A DNA stretch of 64,000 bases from Pyrus communis (taxonomy: Eukaryota; Streptophyta; Magnoliopsida; Rosales; Rosaceae): the NCBI RefSeq assembly GCF_963583255.1, contig NC_084806.1:17092317-17156316 (forward strand). The letters are read 5' to 3'. Of the stretch, positions 22,500 through 33,067 are shown piece by piece. The translations under genes and the position numbers were made by a program. Numbering within the stretch: position 1 is the stretch's first letter; each line of letters begins with the position of its first letter. The notes under the pieces are model-generated. The model was not told the DNA's origin. It did no database searches and saw nothing but the letters and a program-made list of their open reading frames with translations.

Positions 22500-22868
22500 T
22501 AAGACGCTCAGGTCATGATTATCATCATTGTCTTAATACACATTTCACGTGCACCAGACGCATCCGTTGCTGCAACTATCATCCAGCTTCGGCTTCTCGA
22601 GCCGCAGAGCCGCGGATCCCCTAACTTTGCTTCTTCTTATTTTGGCTTTGATGCTTTTATTGGCTAATAAGTGGAGTTTTGGTTGTTGGTATCACATACC
22701 TTGTGCAGTTGGCAACGGAGTTGCTCTGGGATGGTGGTGCGAGCGGAGAAGGGTAGTCGCGGTGTTTGAAGAAGAAGATGAGAATTGTTGTTTGGCGGCT
22801 TGGTTCGAAGGAGAAGAAGCCGAGAATGTGTCTTCTTTTTGTTGAACAACTTTAATTTTTTTGTATAG

Positions 22869-23163
22869 AGTAATGCTATTCATACCATATTTTTGTACCA
22901 CATTTCTATACCATCTTAGGTGGCATTTGATGTGGACAACCACATCATTTGAAAAAATTGCAAAGCCCAAGGAAATGATGGAGAAAGACTCCTCGTATAC
23001 CACAATCATCGTTTAATTAACTAGTTTTTCTTAATTATTAGTTTATTAAATAACGAACTAAATTTAAAATATGAATAATTCAAATGATGTGGTTGTCCAC
23101 ATCAAATGTCACCTAAGATGATATGAAAATGTGATACAAAAATATGGTATGAATATCATTACT
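22869..23163. mobile_element. MITE, 295 bp, inverted repeats >80 bp
   Basis: AGTAATGCTATTCATACC at the left is matched in reverse complement at the right end, and the match continues past GATGTGGACAACCACATC on both arms. Flanked by TTTTGTATAG on both sides (22859-22868 and 23165-23174), a 9-11 bp duplication that fits a MULE-type MITE. The same GTATAGG site, uninterrupted, occurs in each downstream 510-bp unit. Confidence 0.85.
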
Positions 23164-26141
23164 ATTTTGTATAGGTTTTAATGATTTATCTATGTGGCAA
23201 ATATTCAATAGACTTGTGGGTCCACATATGTGCCACATAAGCATACTGACCAAAATTTTAACAGAATTCTAACGGAATGACTACGTTGATTAGTGACGCC
23301 CATATTCATAAATTACATTAATTGATTTTCATTTTCAGGGACCAACTTGATGGTATGGGTCAATTTTAAAAACTACTTGTGATAAAAACCAATTAGCATA
23401 GGTAGTTTACTGCAAACTTGCAAATGGGAAACAAATACAAATAGTAGAAAGTTAGGAAAAGTTTTCATTCTCTTTTGCATGTTTTCACTTTCACAATTTT
23501 ACCCTCATTGTTAACCAATTATTTGTCTTTGTTCTTTTGGCAGAGGGCAATTTTAGAGATATTAAAAACTTCACCATTTTAGCATGGTCCTTGTATAAAT
23601 ATAGGGTTTTTATCATAAATATTCTCTGAAACCGAGAATTTGTCTTCATTCTGTTGAACAACTTTAACTTTTTTTGTATAGGTTTTAATGATTTCTCTAT
23701 GTGGCAAATATTCAATAGACTTGTGGGTCCACATATGTACCACATAAGCATACTAACCGAAATTTTAACAAAATTCTAACAGAATAACCACATTGATTTG
23801 TGACACCCATATTCAGAGATTACATTAATTGATTTTATTTTCAGGGTTCATCTTAATGATATGGGTACTTGTGATAAAAACCAATTAGTATATGTAGGTT
23901 ACTGCAAACTTGCAAGTGGGAAAAAAATACAAATAGCAGAAAACTAGGAAAAGTTTAATTGCCTTCATTCTCTTTTGCGTGTTTTCACTTTCACAATTTT
24001 AGCCTCACTATTTATAACCGATTATTTGTCTTTATTCTTTTGGCAAAGGGAAATTTAAGAGATATTAAAAACTTCACCATTTTAGTGTGGTCCTTATATA
24101 AATATAGGGTTTTTATCACAAATATTCGCTGAAACCGAGAGTGTGTCTTCTTTTGGTTGAACAAATTTAATTTTTTTGTATAGGTTTTAATGATTTATCT
24201 ATGTGACAAATATTCAATAGACTTGTGGGTCCACATATGTGCAACATAAGCATACTAACCCAAATTTTAACGGAATTGTAACGGAATGACTATATTGATC
24301 TGTGACATCCATATTCAAATATTACATTAATTGGTTTTCGTTTTCAGGGACCATTTTAATGGTAAAGGTCAATTTTAAAAATTACTTGTGATAAAAACCA
24401 ATTAGCATATGTAGCTTACTGCAAACTTGCAAGTAGGAAAAAAAAAAAAAACAAATAGCAGAAAATTAGGAAAAGTGTAATTGCTTTCATTATCTTTTGC
24501 ATGTTTTCACTTTCACAATTTTACCCTCACTATTTACAACCGATAATTTGTCTTTGTTCTTTCGGCAGAGGAAAATTTTAGAGATATTAAAAACTTCACC
24601 ATTTTAGTGTGGTCCTTATATAAATATAATATTTTTTTATCACAAATAGTCTCTGAAACCGAGAGTGTGTCTTCTTTTTGTTGAACAACTTTAATATTTT
24701 TGTATAAGTTTTAATGATTTATCTATGTCGCAAATATTCAATAGACTTGTGGGTCCACATATGTGCCACATCACACTAACCGAAATTTTAACGGAATTCT
24801 AACGGAATGACTACATTGATATGTGACATCCACATTCGGAGATTACATTAATTGATTTTCATTTTCAGGGACCATCTTGATGGTATGGGTCAATTTTAAA
24901 AACTACTTGTGATAAAAACCAATTAGTATATGTAGGTTACTGCAAACTTGCAAGTGGGAAAAAAAAAATACAAAAAGCAGAACATTAGGAAAAGTTTAAT
25001 TGCTTTCATTCTCTTTTGCATGTTTTTGCTTTCACAATTTTACCCTCATTGTTTATAACCGATTATTTGTCTTTGTTCTTTCGGCAGAGGGCAATTTTAG
25101 AGATATTAAAAACTTCACCATTTTAGTGTGGTCCTTATATAAATATAGGGTTTTTATCACAAATAATCTCTGAAACCGACAGTGTGTCTTCTTTTTGTTG
25201 AACAACTTTAATTTTTTTGTATAGGTTTTAATGATTTATCTATGTGGTAAATATTCAATAGACTTGTGGGTCCACATATGTGCCACATAAGCATACTAAC
25301 CGAAATTTTAATGGAATTCTAACGGAATGACTACATTGATTTGTGACACCCACATTCAAATATTACATTAATTGATTTTCATTCTCAGGGACATTCTTGA
25401 TTGTATGGGTCAATTTTAAAAACTACTTATGATAAAACCCAATTAGCATATGTTGGTTACTGCAAACTTGCAAGTGGGAAAAAAAATACAAATAGCAGAA
25501 AATTAGGAAAAGTTTAATTGCTTTCATTCTTTTTTGCATGTTTTTGCTTTCACAATTATACTCTCACTATTTATAACCGATTATTTGTCTTTGTTCTTTT
25601 GGCAGAGGGCAATTTTAGAGATATTAAAAACTTCACCATTTTAGTGTGGTCTTTATATAAATATAGGGTTTTTATCATAATTAGTCTTTGAAACCGAGAG
25701 TGTGTCTTCTTGATGAACAACTTTAATTTTTTTGTATAGGTTTTAATGATTTGTCTATGTAGCAAATATTCAATAGACTTGTGGGTCCACATATGTGCCA
25801 CAAAAGTATACTAATCAAAATTTTAACAGAATTCTAACGGAATAACTACATTGATCTGTGACACTCATATTCAGAGATTACATTAATTGATTTTCATTTT
25901 GAGAGACCATCTTGATGGTATGGGTCAATTTTAAAAACTGCTTGTGATAAAAACCAATTAGCATATGTAGGTTACTACAAACTTGCAAGTGGGAAAAAAA
26001 ATACAAATAGCAGAACATTAGGAAAAGTTTAATTGCTTTCATTCTCTTTTGCATGTTTTCGCTTTCACAATTTTACCCTCATTGTTTATAACCGATTATT
26101 TGTCTTTGTTCTTTCGGTAGAGGGCAATTTTAGAGATATTA

Positions 26142-27111
26142 GGCCATCTTCATCGAATGAGGGTCAGATGGCTCCCTTTAGCCCCATAGCCCTCCAAGAA
26201 ATTAATATTTTAATGAACAATGCCAAGCCATATTTCTTACCATTTCCAACCGAGGGGCCAATGAGCCATAAGCCAAACATAGCCCTGTGACAAAAAACCT
26301 ATCTCCAACCTAGGGGCCAAAGGGTTATAGGCCAAATATAATTTATTATTTCAATTTAAAGATTGCTACAACTTAAATTTAAAAACTACAACAACTTAAA
26401 TTTAAAGTCTATAATCATCAGCATCATCATCCACCATTGTAGGATTATAGTTGGATGTAAACAACTCCCGTCGGGCGATATTTCCCTTGTTTTCCTTTCA
26501 AATTATGCCTTACTCATTGGAGTGTAATCCGAAATGTTCCTTTGCATGTTCCTATCATCAATCTCTTCTTGAATTTGTTTTGCTCGTTCTTCGTGCCTAC
26601 GGTTCCTTTCTTACATGGCAAATGCATTTTGCTCCACCATTAATCGCAAGGAGGGTGCCATTTCCTGTTGAAAGGCGTAATCATCCTTTGCCTTGCCCTT
26701 GTCCTTCAATTTTTGGGCCTTATTTTGTCCTATAGCCCTAGGTATGGAACCTTCACCCAGAGACGGATTTTCTACCCTTGTTTCTTGAATGGTAAAAGAT
26801 CCATCTTCATCCCCATCTGCATTTGAAGATGCATTTCCAAACACCGGCTTAGGACCAACTCTTTGTTGAGGTGGATCTTCAAATAACACTCACCCTTTAC
26901 AAATTTTCCAACAACCGTGATGACTAAAGGGTTTGGAGTTGTCCTCCATATACAATTCCTCCACTCGGCGTCCCTAGATAATATAATTACAAAAAGTAAA
27001 GGAAATTAATTTATGAAATTAAATGTACTATAATTAAATATTTAAAATTAGTTGTGAAAACACTTACTTCATCTTAGTAATTGACTCTACTTTTCATGTT
27101 TGCTTGCGGCC
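26142..27111. mobile_element. PIF/Harbinger deletion derivative, 970 bp
   Basis: It interrupts a tandem unit between GATATTA and TTAAAAAC, so the 3-bp duplication is TTA (26139-26141, 27112-27114). The ends start with GGCC and are inverted for only a few bases. The interior has repeated GGGGCCAA-type motifs and a minus-strand ORF1 remnant. The neighbouring uninterrupted units give the empty site exactly. Confidence 0.8.
26611..26889 (-). pseudogene. Harbinger ORF1 (NAM-associated/Myb-like) C-terminal remnant
   Basis: A 92-codon minus-strand frame contains RAIGQNKAQKLKDKGKAKDD followed by an acidic/Gln helix. This matches the lysine-rich motif near the C-terminus of plant PIF/Harbinger ORF1 proteins (the Myb/SANT-like, NAM-associated type). 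The N-terminal Myb domain and the DDE transposase are absent. Confidence 0.65.
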
Positions 27112-27153
27112 TTAAAAACTTCACCATTTTAGTGTGGTCCTTATATAAATATA

Positions 27154-28190
27154 GGGTTTTTATAACAAATAGTCTTTGAAATTGATCTACACCATCAACA
27201 TGGTTCCTCAATTTGAAAATCGATCAATATAATCCCTAAAAATGGATACTGCAAATCAATGTAGTCATTCTATCAAAATTTTTGTTATGTGATGATGTGG
27301 CACATAACTGGATCCCCCAATCTAATTAAATATTGTCCATGTGGATTTAAATATTAAATTAATTTTTTTTTCATGGAATTAAAAAAAATAATTGTTATTT
27401 CTATACAATTAAAAATTTAAAAAAGAAAAAGTAATTAAAAACTATCTACTCCATATGTTCAACTTCTTTGGAGTTCTTCCCCTCCCACCCGCAGCCAAAC
27501 ACACCAACCGCTTTGCAATCCGTCCATCTTCATTTTTCTCAACAGCGAGTTTCCTGCCACCACCTTCATCGACACTGTCGTCGTGATTTCAACACCAGTG
27601 TACAACCAAAAATTTCAATTCAAAGATCAAAACGATCCAAAAACACAAAGGGTAAATTCCAAAATCCAAAGGTATTATGATGACTCTAGACTATAGCGGC
27701 AAAGCCCCATTACTCAAGAACTTGATAGCAATTGCACTCCCAATCACCTCATGTAAATCAGCCCCAATCAACGCCAGCTCCGCCATCACCCACAACACCA
27801 TCCTCACCCACGTCGGGTACTCCTCCCTACATAGCTTCGCCAAGTGCCACCCATTAGCCACCCCAAGCCGAGCCGAGAACAGCTGCACCAACAACAACAG
27901 CCCCATCGCCTTCGCCTACATCAGTAGCCAGATCAATGAGTTCCAATCATCTTCTCTTTTTTTTTTTTTTCCCCCAAGTTTTTAATTTTACAAAATATTT
28001 TTTTTTTAAATATTTATATCCACATGGATAATATTTAATTAGAGTGTGGGGCCCAGTTATGTGCCCCATCAGCACATAACATAATTTTTGACAAAATTGT
28101 AACAGAAGGACCACATTAATCTTCGACACCCATTTTCAGGGACTATATTGATCAAATTTCAATTTCAGGGACTATTTGTAATAAAAACCC
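27154..28190. mobile_element. MULE E: Pack-MULE carrying an NRAMP fragment
   Basis: The left end GGGTTTTTATAACAAATAG and the inverted right end (CTATTTGTAATAAAAACCC, ending 28190) match over about 220 bp. The interior (about 27450-27950) is GC-rich, unlike its AT-rich arms, and includes a recognisable NRAMP exon on the minus strand. The flanks are AT repeats, so a 9-bp duplication cannot be proved. Same family as MULE F and the 510-bp array. Confidence 0.82.
27670..27945 (-). pseudogene. NRAMP metal-transporter gene fragment inside MULE E
   Basis: Minus-strand codons encode LFSARLGVANGWHLAKLCRE, then EYPTWVRMVLWVMAELALIG and ADLHEVIGSAIAIKFLSNGA. This is the most conserved stretch of plant NRAMP divalent-metal transporters (Fe/Mn import). 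Two tryptophans usual in the family are TAG here: one just before AKAMG (about 27919) and one after ALPL (about 27690). Both are TGG-to-TAG changes, so the fragment cannot be read through. It covers about 90 residues of a protein of about 500. It was probably captured by transposon activity from a functional NRAMP gene elsewhere. Confidence 0.9.
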
Positions 28191-28239
28191 TATATATAGG
28201 AAACCTTTAAGGAAAAAGATCCTCATTTTATTATAAAGG

Positions 28240-28828
28240 GGGATTAGTTGTGGAGTCTACACCACATCAAACTTTAACGATCCGAACCGTCTATTTTTCA
28301 AGTTGCACCTCATAGATCATCCTTACAAAGTATTAGCCAAATCGGAAATGTTTAAGACATCTAATTGAGTTCAAAGAAATTAACGAATACTTTGTTATAT
28401 AAGAAATAATGAAATTTTATCTTGATAATTAAATAGGCAAATAGTTTCGGATTAAATTAAATTTTTGTAAGGATGATCTATGAATCGAGACTTACAAAAT
28501 AGATGGTTCATTGAAGTTCAAAAAATGGGGATTAGGTGTAGGGCCTACTCCATATCGAACTTCAACGATCCAAACCATCTATTTTGTAAGTCTCGATTCA
28601 TAGATCATCCTTGCAAAAATTCAATTCAATCCGAAATCATTTGCCTATTTAATTATCAAGATAAAAATTCATTGTTTCTTATATAGAAAAATATTCGTTA
28701 ATTTCTTTGAACCCAATTATATGTCTTAAATATTTCCTATTTAGCTAATATTTTGCAAGGATGATCTATGAGGTGCAACTTGAAAAATAGATGATTCGGA
28801 TCGTTAAAAGTTCAATGTAATGTGGATC

Positions 28829-28830
<2 letters not shown>
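28240..28830. repeat. Large foldback: ~265-bp arms, 37-bp loop
   Basis: Left arm about 28255-28519 and right arm 28557-28830 are reverse complements over nearly their whole length (for example TGAATCGAGACTTACAAAAT against ATTTTGTAAGTCTCGATTCA). The loop (28520-28556) repeats the motif GGGATTAGTTGTGGAG/GGGATTAGGTGTAGGG also found just outside the left arm (28240-28256). No coding content. An RNA from either strand would form a hairpin of about 265 bp. Confidence 0.92.

Positions 28831-28872
<42 letters not shown>
28831..28872. repeat. (AT)21 microsatellite at foldback end
   Basis: Twenty-one AT dinucleotides directly abut the right arm of the foldback. Confidence 0.97.
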
Positions 28873-28875
<3 letters not shown>

Positions 28876-29553
28876 TTCCTTCTGTCCTCATCACGAATAT
28901 TTTCACATCCAAGAGAAACAACCAAACCAAGTCAATGGAAGGGAAGAAAAAAAGAGCTTTGCCCAGATCTCCCGAATAACCCCAACCCTCCATAAACCAT
29001 AATCATTCATAAAACCCCACATACAAATTAAGTTCCCAACCTTCCACCACAATTATTTATACAAGCAGACAAATTCAAATACTAAATTTTTACCCAACTG
29101 TCTAAATAGAAAACTAGGTTGTTGGAATCGTTCAAATACTAAATTATTTATACAAAACCGACGAAGACGAGACCATCGTCCAAAGATAATTGGAATCGTT
29201 GAATTTTTTTTTATATTTTTTTTATTATCATTTAAAAATTATATATGCAAAGAATCATTCAATTTGAATATCATTTAATCATTCGTATATGTTAAATGAA
29301 GGCATATTCAACAGTACTAGAAAACTCATATTTTGGGCTTATTTAGGCTATTAGTAATTGAAGATGACCTTTTTTTAGGAACTTTCCTTCTGCAAAATCG
29401 AAGGGGGGCATTTTTAGCATTTTTATCTTTCCAACGCTACCTTAAATGCCTGATTCGGTGTTGTTTTGGTCAGCCAACGGGTTGATTTTCTGGCTGACCA
29501 GTTTTTTTGAGAGACCTATTTTTAGAAAATTTCCTCTATTTATATGATGAGTT
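28873..29553. other. Unassigned AT-rich stretch
   Basis: No gene or paired terminal repeats seen. Some lines resemble fragments of older repeats. Confidence 0.4.
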
Positions 29554-30001
29554 TGGAGCCCTAAAAATCTTCAACTTTTGGAGTAAAACTTAAAATTTTT
29601 AATCTAGAAACAGCTTTTTTACTCCAATCATTCTGGCCTAAAATTTTAGCCTAAGATTATTAAATAATAAATCTCACTCGTTAGATTTAAAGGAGATGAA
29701 AATCTATGCCGTCTGATAGAAATAAAGGAGATGGGATTGCATATGGGTGGCTGACAATCACATCAAGTTGGGCCCCACTTCCCCTCAAAGTGTCCCATTT
29801 TCCTTGCTTTTTGGCGCGGTGCCATGCTTTTAGCGCATTAACTAGCGCGCTTTCTCTTTTTTCACAGCGCGTCTACGTGTGCAGTGGGTCAAGATATTCT
29901 AGCACTTAACCCAATTTTAGAAAAGGGGTTGGAATGAAATTGGGGGGAGGGTGGGAAATTTTAGAACTTACTCCAATGATTGAAGTTGGTCTAAAGGGCC
30001 A
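29554..30001. mobile_element. Candidate MITE, ~450 bp
   Basis: GGAGCCCTAAAAATCTTCAA at the left and the reverse complement of the right end (GGCCCTTTAGACCAACTTCAA) align over about 45 bp, including TTGGAGTAA. The centre (29760-29890) is GC-richer. No target-site duplication established. Confidence 0.5.
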
Positions 30002-30431
30002 GAATGAATTTTTCTTTAAAAAAATTTGGCTTAGGAGCTTTGGCAATTCACAACTTTATATTACAAGGGTGTTTTCTTATATTTTCTTTTTAATAATATT
30101 TTGAGATTCAATCATGATCACGTGTAACTAATTCTCTATTTGCTAGGGCGAGGTTACGAGCATTAACATGAATATATAGTTTCTGTTCAATTTACATATG
30201 TTTAGACGAGTTTGGATGTAATTTATGTTGGAATGTCACCATGAAATTGGTTAATGCTTTTGTGATTGATAATTGTAAGTTCACTTAAAGTGAATATCAC
30301 ACTCTTAAGGTGGCTTAGTTTTTCAAAAGGTTTTCACAAAACTTAATGAGTCTTGATGCTTATATTTAATCTGAATGCCACAGACAGATTGTATGTTAGA
30401 TATACGTTTTAGCTTGAATATCACAAGTAGA
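30002..30431. other. Unassigned stretch before Cassandra 2
   Basis: No gene, terminal repeat or structured element recognised. Confidence 0.4.
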
Positions 30432-30436
30432 ATATG

Positions 30437-31091
30437 TGTCACATCCCTGTCCAGGCCCCCACCATATCCCGGGGTCGACTCCACCGTAGCACGATATTGT
30501 CCGCTTTGGGTACCAACCACGCCCTCACGGTTTTTTTTCTAGGAAGCACAAGCAACTTCCCAGTGGGTCACCCATCCTGGGATTGCTCCAGCCCAATCTC
30601 GCTTAACTTAGGAGTTCATAGGAACTCTGAAGCCAGTGAGCTCCCGAAAGGCCTCGTGCTAGGTAGAGATGGGAATATACATATAAAGCTTACAGGATCC
30701 TCACCCCTGGGCAATGTGGGATCTTATAATCCACCCCCTTAAGGGTCCGACGTCCTCGTCGGCACACATTCGGCCAGGGATTGGTTTTGATACCAAATTG
30801 TCACATCCCAGCCTGGGCCCATACCACATCTCGGGCTCAACTCCACCGTAGCATGATATTGTTCGCTTTGGGTCCCAACCACGCTCTCACGGTTTTGTTT
30901 ATGGGAACTCACAAGCAACTTCCCTGTAGGTCACCCATCCTGGGATTGACCCAGCCCAATCTCACTTAACTTTGGAGTTCATAGGAACTCCAAAGCTAGT
31001 GAGCTTCCGAAAGACCTCATGCTAGGTAGAGATGAGAATATACATATAAGGCTTACAGAATCCTCACCCCTGGGTGATGTGGGATCTTACA
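30437..31091 (-). mobile_element. Cassandra TRIM retrotransposon, complete, 655 bp
   Basis: LTRs 30437-30728 and 30799-31091 are flanked by the perfect 5-bp duplication ATATG (30432-30436 and 31092-31096). The minus-strand primer site is TTGGTATCA (near 30797) and the purine tract AAGGGGGTGGAT lies near 30740. Each LTR holds the 5S-like core with the A-, IE- and C-box relatives (AGTTAAGCGAGA, GGATGGGTGACC). The LTRs are a little longer (292/293 bp) than those of the copy at 8550 and differ from it at many positions, so the two are separate insertions. Confidence 0.95.
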
Positions 31092-31291
31092 ATATGCATA
31101 AGAAAAACATAAGTAATTGGCAATACTACATATGATTGTTAATGGTAACTATTAAACTTTAGTGCTTTTTACACCGATTGCTAACTTTAATCTTATTGCC
31201 TTTGTTGATTCTAATGTTTTGCTTATTTGCACTTATTACTTTAAATTCAAAATTTCAACTTTCTAAATCTTGTATCAAATAATTAATTAAG

Positions 31292-31466
31292 GCACTTAGT
31301 ACTATAGTATAATGGTATTTCTCTTCACTTGTAAGTGAGAGATTTTTGGTTTAATTCTTACCAAAGGCGAATTTGAACCACATTATTATTGCTAGCCCAG
31401 TATGAGGCTTAGCCCACTCCCTCACCCCTTACTATAGATAATATCGTTTGTTAAAAAAAAAAAAAG
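31292..31466 (+). mobile_element. tRNA-derived SINE with poly(A) tail
   Basis: The 5' part has a pol III A-box-like TAGTATAATGGTA and a B-box relative (GGTTTAATTC). The body ends in TATCGTTTGTT and a 13-A tail. It is flanked by TTAATTAAG on both sides (31283-31291 and 31467-31475). Length about 175 bp, typical of plant SINEs of this kind. Confidence 0.9.
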
Positions 31467-31475
31467 TTAATTAAG

Positions 31476-32185
31476 AATTGTTTTTAAGAACAAGTTATTC
31501 ATACTAGTCCCTGTGGAGATCGACCTTGCTTGAGATATTTTATACTACAATAATATTGTTCTCTTTTCTATGTGATTTAACTCTGGTTTTGCAGATGGGT
31601 AAAATCTTACCATGATCTTTAAATAATGATAAAGAGAATGAATGGTGCCCATTATAATGTTTGTACGTCGAAGATACTTTACTAATAAATGGAGCAACAA
31701 GTAAATTCCACGTAAGGAGAACACAAGAATTATTCATTAATGAATATTGTACTTCTCATAAAAATGTTATATTGAAGTAAAAACAAAAAACCAAATAGAA
31801 ACACAACCTACCTAAAGATACTTTGTGAAGTTTTTTCTGTAGTTACCAACAAGAAATTTAGATACAAGAATTTAAGCCCAGTCTGATCATAGAGTAGTGG
31901 AAACACCTTTGAACTGCAAATTTGAAAAAGTGAGCTTAACAAGGACTTCAAAGAGAGAAAAAACACACATGCACGGCCGGAGTACAAAAGAGACTACGAG
32001 GAAGAGGAGAAGAGAGAAAGCATTCCTATGAGTGGCAAGAATAGAGATAGCACTAGAGAATGCAATGCAGCAGAGAGTGAGGGTACGGAGGGAGTAGCTG
32101 TGGGCTGGTAGTTGGACAAGGACAATAAAAGTGAGTGAGAGAGTTGAAGTAAGAAAATCTATTTTTCGTAGCACAAATTATTGAA
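31476..32185. other. Region 3' of the phosphatase pseudogene
   Basis: AT-rich, with a 95-codon minus-strand frame (31887-32174) that looks hydrophobic but matches nothing I know. It may hold the 3' UTR of the phosphatase locus. Confidence 0.4.
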
Positions 32186-32674
32186 TTAAGAAATCACCTT
32201 GGCAGACGATGAGCAAAGTTCAGATTGTCGCACAATGTATATTTGATCGCCGTGGTTATCCTCCTTACACATATCTTGATTCCGGTGCCAAGTCCATAGA
32301 GCATATGTAGAATTCACAACCTGTATTTTCGTACATAAAAGGGTCATGGAAGAGAGATTTGAAAGTGTTAAAAAACTAAAGACATCACGAAAGACCGCAC
32401 TTAGCTTTTTCTGCATTCACGATTTACACCTCAAAAGCAAGTTTCAAGTGCACATAATTTTGCAATCGCTAATTGTGACTAAACTAATAATTTAACCTTC
32501 TTAATCAAGCATTGTACCTCAAGAATTCCATGCCCAAAGCTGCTTTCCCTAAATGCACTCCACTCGGCTGTCTGCTTTAACAAAAATTCCCTTTAGCAGG
32601 CCTTGAAGAAAAGTTCAAATGGCATACCCTCAAAACTCCGGTGGGTTGTCTCCAGCCGAAGGACACTTTCCTGG

Positions 32675-32986
32675 TATTGGAAAAAAATCTAGTCTAGTTA
32701 TCTGTCATTTACCCTAGCTAGTAGGTAGCATAGGTGTATGCATGGGGTGTTGTCTAACAACTTGAGTATGGCTGTCATTCTCACTAATTCAAGGGATTGC
32801 TGACCTTGCTTTAGTTGTTAATCTAGATGCTACCCTTGCTTTAGTTGTTAGGTGATTAGGCGTAAATCAAGGAAGGAAGATTGTTTTTGTTCCTTGTTTT
32901 TCTCTTCTTCCCATGCTCATATATATGAGCTATCTTTGTACTTTGTTTCTTCATAATAATAGAAAGTACACCTTCAAATTTCAATA
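32675..32986 (+). repeat. 5' LTR of Copia 1
   Basis: 312 bp with ends TATTG and CAATA instead of TG and CA. Contains a TATATATGAGC-type promoter region and CT-rich sequence. Confidence 0.9.
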
Positions 32987-33067
32987 TGGTATCAAAGCAG
33001 TGATCCTAATCGACCTGCTTCTAAGTAGTTTCTTGAAAGATCTGTGAGCTTTTCCTGATTCTCTATC

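Larger units (their letters stand above)
21764..23390. mobile_element. MULE F (second MULE family) with two nested MITEs
   Basis: The left arm opens with GGATTTTTATCACAAGTA at 21764. Its inverted partner TACTTGTGATAAAAACC ends at 23390. The arms match over about 220 bp (ACCATCAAGAT, GGCACATA, GACTTGTGGGTCCAC and their complements). Two MITEs lie inside (22152-22499, 22869-23163). The segment 22540-22850 is GC-richer, with an open frame I do not recognise, and may be captured host sequence. No clear 9-bp duplication was found at the ends. Confidence 0.7.
23169..27153. repeat. ~510-bp tandem array built from a MULE end plus flank (6 units)
   Basis: The marker GTATAGGTTTTAATGATT starts units at 23169, 23676, 24178, 24702, 25219 and 25734 (spacings 507, 502, 524, 517, 515). 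Each unit holds the 220-bp MULE F right end, about 240 bp of spacer (ATTAGCATATG..., TTGTCTTTGTTCTTT...), then GGGTTTTTATCACAAATAG, a MULE left-end motif, joined to CCGAGAGTGTGTC. The sixth unit is split by a Harbinger element (26142-27111) and ends at 27153, where MULE E begins. Confidence 0.9.

Noticed and set aside
27677..27985. 102-codon plus-strand ORF
   Set aside because: Antisense of the NRAMP fragment, which explains the sequence on the other strand.
31292..31466. tRNA gene
   Set aside because: A- and B-box-like motifs are present but there is no cloverleaf; the poly(A) tail and 9-bp duplication show a SINE.
31887..32174. 95-codon hydrophobic minus-strand ORF
   Set aside because: No recognisable domain, no splice connection to the phosphatase, composition like random AT-rich sequence.
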